From: Chlamydiales bacterium
GTDB taxonomy: Bacteria; Chlamydiota; Chlamydiia; Chlamydiales; JAJFMA01
Direction of reading: 5' to 3'
Length of the DNA: 64,000 nucleotides
Assembly: GCA_030679955.1 (NCBI GenBank)
Contig: JAUXSF010000024.1
Span: 62,001-126,000 of the forward strand
Shown here: piece after piece, positions 61,370 through 64,000 of the stretch
Layout of the letters: each line of letters begins with the position of its first letter
How positions within the stretch are numbered: position 1 is the stretch's first letter
Translations under genes and position numbers: made by a program
Notes under the pieces: model-generated
Told to the model about the DNA's origin: nothing
Database searches by the model: none
Seen by the model: only the letters and a program-made list of their open reading frames with translations

Positions 61370-62443
61370 ATGCCATTACCAATTGTTTCTTCAGTTTCAA
61401 GTGAACGGTCGGGGCCAACTCACCTAATAGCCGTAGCAGCGGGGAAAGGAGGGGTAGGCAAGTCCACAGTAACCCTAAACCTAGCTTTAGCCTTGCAGGA
61501 GCGGGGTCATAAAGTAGGCATTTTAGATGCTGACCTTTACGGTCCTTCGTTACGACGCATGCTGCCTGAAGATCGCCCGCCGTCTCAAAAAGGTCCTACA
61601 CTAATTCCAGCGGAATGCCGAGGCATTAAAGTTATCTCTATGGCCTATTTTCACCCTGAAAATCATTCGGCTGCGGTACGAGCTCCTGTAGCAAATAATT
61701 TGATTACGCAATTTCTCACGCAAGTAGAATGGGGACCGTTGGATTATTTATTAATAGATTTTCCTCCAGGAACAGGCGATATTCAACTAACTATATCACA
61801 AAAAGCACCACTAAGTGGCGCTATTATGGTGACCACACCTCAGCAAGTAGCGGTCATGGATGTGCGCAAAGCCATGCATTTATTTGATCAAGTTCGTGTA
61901 CCACTAATTGGTATCGTAGAAAATATGAGCTTCTATGTGACACCAAATGGGGACAAGCAGTTTCTATTTGGTCAGGGTGGCGGGCAAGCTTTAGCGGAAG
62001 AAACGGGAGTCCCACTTCTAGGTCAAGTACCCATTGACCCAGCTGTTAGCCTTAGTGGTGATGAAGGTAAGTCACTATTTACATCCCCCTCCCTGGCGGC
62101 GGACACCTTCCGCAAATTAGCCGCAGCGCTCGAACAACAGCTTACTCAAATGAAAGCTGACCGCTCTTTAGTTAAAGTAGGCAGGCAAGGCTCTCAGCAT
62201 ATAGAGATGAGCTGGAGCGATGGCAACGTGCAAACCTATCGCTTAAGCGATCTTCAGCAGCGCTGCCCTTGTGCTGGTTGTGTTGAAGCCGGGCATCCGC
62301 CCACGGATCCGGAAGTAGGCTGCACCCAGGTTACTAGTGTAGGCCGCTACGCCTTGCGCATTCAATTCACTTCTGGTTGTAGCAAAGGTATCTACACATT
62401 TGATATGCTTTATGACTTTGCGGAAAGCAATCCGCGCAATTAA
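61370..62443 (+). CDS. mrp: Mrp/NBP35-family ATPase with DUF971 tail; central CxxC absent
   Basis: 357 residues. Deviant Walker A VAAGKGGVGKSTVTLNLALA at 22-41 (GKGGVGKST 25-33), switch LLIDFPPGTGD (128-137), PQQVAVMDVRKA and VENMSFYVTPNGDKQFLFG. In ApbC/Mrp scaffold proteins the segment after ENMS carries CxxC for a 4Fe-4S cluster; here it reads Thr191-Pro-Asn-Gly194. A C-terminal DUF971 domain (residues ~265-350) has its own RCPCAGCVEAG. The classical N-terminal DUF59 domain is missing. Role as an Fe-S carrier is therefore uncertain; ATPase function looks intact. It precedes ytgA by 13 bases, in the same operon. Confidence 0.9.
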   Translation: MPLPIVSSVSSERSGPTHLIAVAAGKGGVGKSTVTLNLALALQERGHKVGILDADLYGPSLRRMLPEDRPPSQKGPTLIPAECRGIKVISMAYFHPENHSAAVRAPVANNLITQFLTQVEWGPLDYLLIDFPPGTGDIQLTISQKAPLSGAIMVTTPQQVAVMDVRKAMHLFDQVRVPLIGIVENMSFYVTPNGDKQFLFGQGGGQALAEETGVPLLGQVPIDPAVSLSGDEGKSLFTSPSLAADTFRKLAAALEQQLTQMKADRSLVKVGRQGSQHIEMSWSDGNVQTYRLSDLQQRCPCAGCVEAGHPPTDPEVGCTQVTSVGRYALRIQFTSGCSKGIYTFDMLYDFAESNPRN

Positions 62444-62456
62444 GGGAATTTCAAAG

Positions 62457-63461
62457 ATGAATAGATGTTTAACATTTTTTGTTTCGCTCTGTGCGATAAT
62501 TTCTCTCTGTTGCCAATGTAGTCGAGGAGATCATCACAATCAGCTCAAGGCTTGGTTGCAAGATAATGGTAAGATTAAAACTCTTTCTACCACCTGCATG
62601 GTCAGCGACCTCGTCTCCAAAGTTGGCGGGGAATATGTAGATAATCTGTGCTTAATTGGTCCGGAATTAGATCCACATAGCTATCAGCTAGTGAAGGGTG
62701 ATGATGAAAAACTTTCTATCGCACAAATCATCTTCTTTAATGGTTTAGGACTAGAACATGGACCAAGCCTGCAGAAATACTTAGCCGATAGCGACAAAGC
62801 CGTGGGGCTAGGAGATGAAATTGCTAAAACTAACAAAGATCTTATCCTTACCTACGACGGTCAAACTGATCCACATATCTGGACTGATATCTCTCTTTGG
62901 ATGCGCGCTCTCCCAGCCATTGTACAAACATTAAGTGATCATGATCCAACGCATGCCGAAACATTCCGTGCTAATGCGGAAAAACTCTATAAGCAGATGG
63001 AGGAAGCTCACGCTGATGTAAAAGAAATTCTAGCAACAGTACCTGACAAAAAGCGCTTCTTAGTTACTAGCCATGATGCTTTCAATTACTTCGCTCGCGC
63101 TTATCTTGGAACTCCACAAGAAATTGCTAATAACGATTGGCATAAGCGCTTTCAAGCTCCCGAAGGCCTCTCCCCTGAAAGCCAACTCAGCAGCCGCCAT
63201 ATCCAGGAAATACTTGAACACCTTATGAAATACCGCGTTCATGTTATTTTTCCGGAATCGAATGTCAGCAAAGACTCCATCCGCAAGTTAGTACAAGCTG
63301 GTGAAGAAGAAGGAATGCATCTCATCATCGCAGACACACCTCTATATGGCGATGCTATGGGACCTGATGGATCCGATGCAGATACTTATATCGGCATGAT
63401 CAAACACAATGCGCGCACGATGCAAACGTACCTAAATAATCAGCCTGATCAAATGGAATAA
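62457..63461 (+). CDS. ytgA: Metal-binding lipoprotein of the ytg/tro ABC transporter
   Basis: 334 residues from the ATG at 62457 (MNRCLTFFVSLCAIISLCC), giving a lipoprotein-type leader (lipid Cys in SLCCQCS); the frame is open from 62400. ZnuA/TroA family ligands: His in GPELDPHSYQL, His in TDPHIWTDISLW, His in VTSHDAFNYFARAY and an acidic ligand in the DGSDADTYIGMI segment. Periplasmic solute-binding protein for Mn, Fe or Zn; the Chlamydia YtgA has been linked to iron. Followed one base later by the ATP-binding subunit gene. Matches CT067 by position. Confidence 0.92.
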   Translation: MNRCLTFFVSLCAIISLCCQCSRGDHHNQLKAWLQDNGKIKTLSTTCMVSDLVSKVGGEYVDNLCLIGPELDPHSYQLVKGDDEKLSIAQIIFFNGLGLEHGPSLQKYLADSDKAVGLGDEIAKTNKDLILTYDGQTDPHIWTDISLWMRALPAIVQTLSDHDPTHAETFRANAEKLYKQMEEAHADVKEILATVPDKKRFLVTSHDAFNYFARAYLGTPQEIANNDWHKRFQAPEGLSPESQLSSRHIQEILEHLMKYRVHVIFPESNVSKDSIRKLVQAGEEEGMHLIIADTPLYGDAMGPDGSDADTYIGMIKHNARTMQTYLNNQPDQME

Positions 63462-63462
63462 C

Positions 63463-64000
63463 ATGGCTGAAAATCGCACTAACAAGGCCTTCGAAGCCTA
63501 CCAATTAAGTGTTAATTATGACACCACACCAGTGTTATGGGATATCAACTTTGAAATCCCATCTGGCAAACTGGTAGGCATCATAGGTCCCAATGGCGCA
63601 GGCAAAAGTACGCTAATAAAGACAGCACTTGGGTTGCTGAGTCCTATCTCAGGAAAAGTTGAGTTCTTTGGCCATCCTTTGAAAGAAGTGCGCCAACGTA
63701 TCGCCTACGTTCCACAACGCGAATCAGTCGATTGGGACTTTCCCATTACAGTTCACGATTTGGTATTAATGGGTCGTTATGGACGCTTGGGCCTATTGCG
63801 ATGGCCACGCCATGCTGACCGAGCGGCCGCTGACTACTATCTTGATCTAGTTGGCATGCTGGAATACCGCCATCGACAAATCAGCCAATTATCGGGTGGC
63901 CAGCAGCAGCGCGCGTTCATAGCTCGAGCTTTGATTCAGGAAGCAGACATCTACTTCATGGATGAACCCCTTACAGGTATTGATCATGCCTCCGAGGGAG
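63463..64000 (+). CDS. ytgB: Metal ABC transporter ATP-binding protein, N-terminal part (runs off window)
   Basis: 179 codons to the window edge, starting at an ATG one base after the ytgA stop. Walker A GPNGAGKST, Q-loop YVPQRESVDWDFP, signature QLSGGQQQRAFIARAL and Walker B DIYFMDEPLTGID are all present, and the RQRIAYVPQ..VDWDFPITV region is characteristic of manganese/zinc/iron transporters. Energises import with YtgA and membrane subunits (expected downstream, outside the window). Matches CT068 by position. Confidence 0.94.
   Translation, partial: MAENRTNKAFEAYQLSVNYDTTPVLWDINFEIPSGKLVGIIGPNGAGKSTLIKTALGLLSPISGKVEFFGHPLKEVRQRIAYVPQRESVDWDFPITVHDLVLMGRYGRLGLLRWPRHADRAAADYYLDLVGMLEYRHRQISQLSGGQQQRAFIARALIQEADIYFMDEPLTGIDHASEG

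Overview
The window is a chromosomal segment of a member of the phylum Chlamydiae, most likely an environmental lineage rather than Chlamydia itself. Taxonomic evidence: an ATP/ADP translocase (57476-59017), the euo-type regulator (49866-50309) between gltX/tsp and recJ, a giant fused secDF, the trpS-uvrB pair, tandem TyrP-type permeases, a two-domain ThyX, and the start of the ytg metal-uptake operon. From memory these match neighbourhoods of C. trachomatis (CT065-CT068, CT441-CT448, CT585-CT586, CT817-CT818). No rRNA, tRNA, CRISPR array or transposase gene was seen.

Layout. 1-7.6 kb: truncated secreted protein, AlbA_2-type regulator with an operator-like repeat cluster, uvrB, trpS and two permeases, all on the minus strand. 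7.9-14.4 kb: a plus-strand operon with an unknown protein, three TPR proteins (the last ending in a predicted outer-membrane barrel), a cellulose-synthase-like GT2 enzyme and a STAS protein. This has the layout of a synthase-dependent exopolysaccharide export machine. 14.6-19.6 kb: an RHS-N-terminal/hydrolase fusion without RHS repeats, a small protein with a T9 tract at its start, and three lipoprotein-like genes, two of them paralogous (toxin/immunity-like). 19.8-24.1 kb: thyX, a HELAH membrane protein and rpoN. 24.3-26.3 kb: a REC-PP2C-HATPase-STAS fusion regulator.

26.4-40.0 kb: a second polysaccharide locus. The plus-strand arm has an undecaprenyl-phosphate sugar transferase, a nucleotidyltransferase/hexapeptide/degenerate-transferase fusion, a TPR protein, a small secreted protein, GT4, GT2, an MNT-type nucleotidyltransferase and an alkaline-phosphatase-fold enzyme. 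The converging minus-strand arm has a paralogous TPR protein, an exosortase with Cys/Arg/His, a polytopic protein and an EpsI-type protein. Two decayed genes lie at the junction. An exosortase/EPS locus in a chlamydia is the most striking content of the window.

40.2-45.6 kb: FIST sensor, CDP-alcohol phosphatidyltransferase, DedA protein, a raffinose-synthase-like GH36 protein lacking its nucleophile, and an Inc-like hydrophobic protein. 46.1-57.2 kb: gltX, tsp, euo, recJ, secDF. 57.5-64 kb: ntt, a degenerate 2H phosphoesterase, a conserved basic protein, mrp, and ytgA with the start of ytgB. Intergenic regions carry several palindromic repeat families, including a three-layer nested palindrome (45717-46092) and two copies of a TA-ended inverted-repeat element (57331-57403, 61171-61330).

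All calls come from reading translations, motifs and repeats by eye; no database search was run. C. trachomatis comparisons are from memory.
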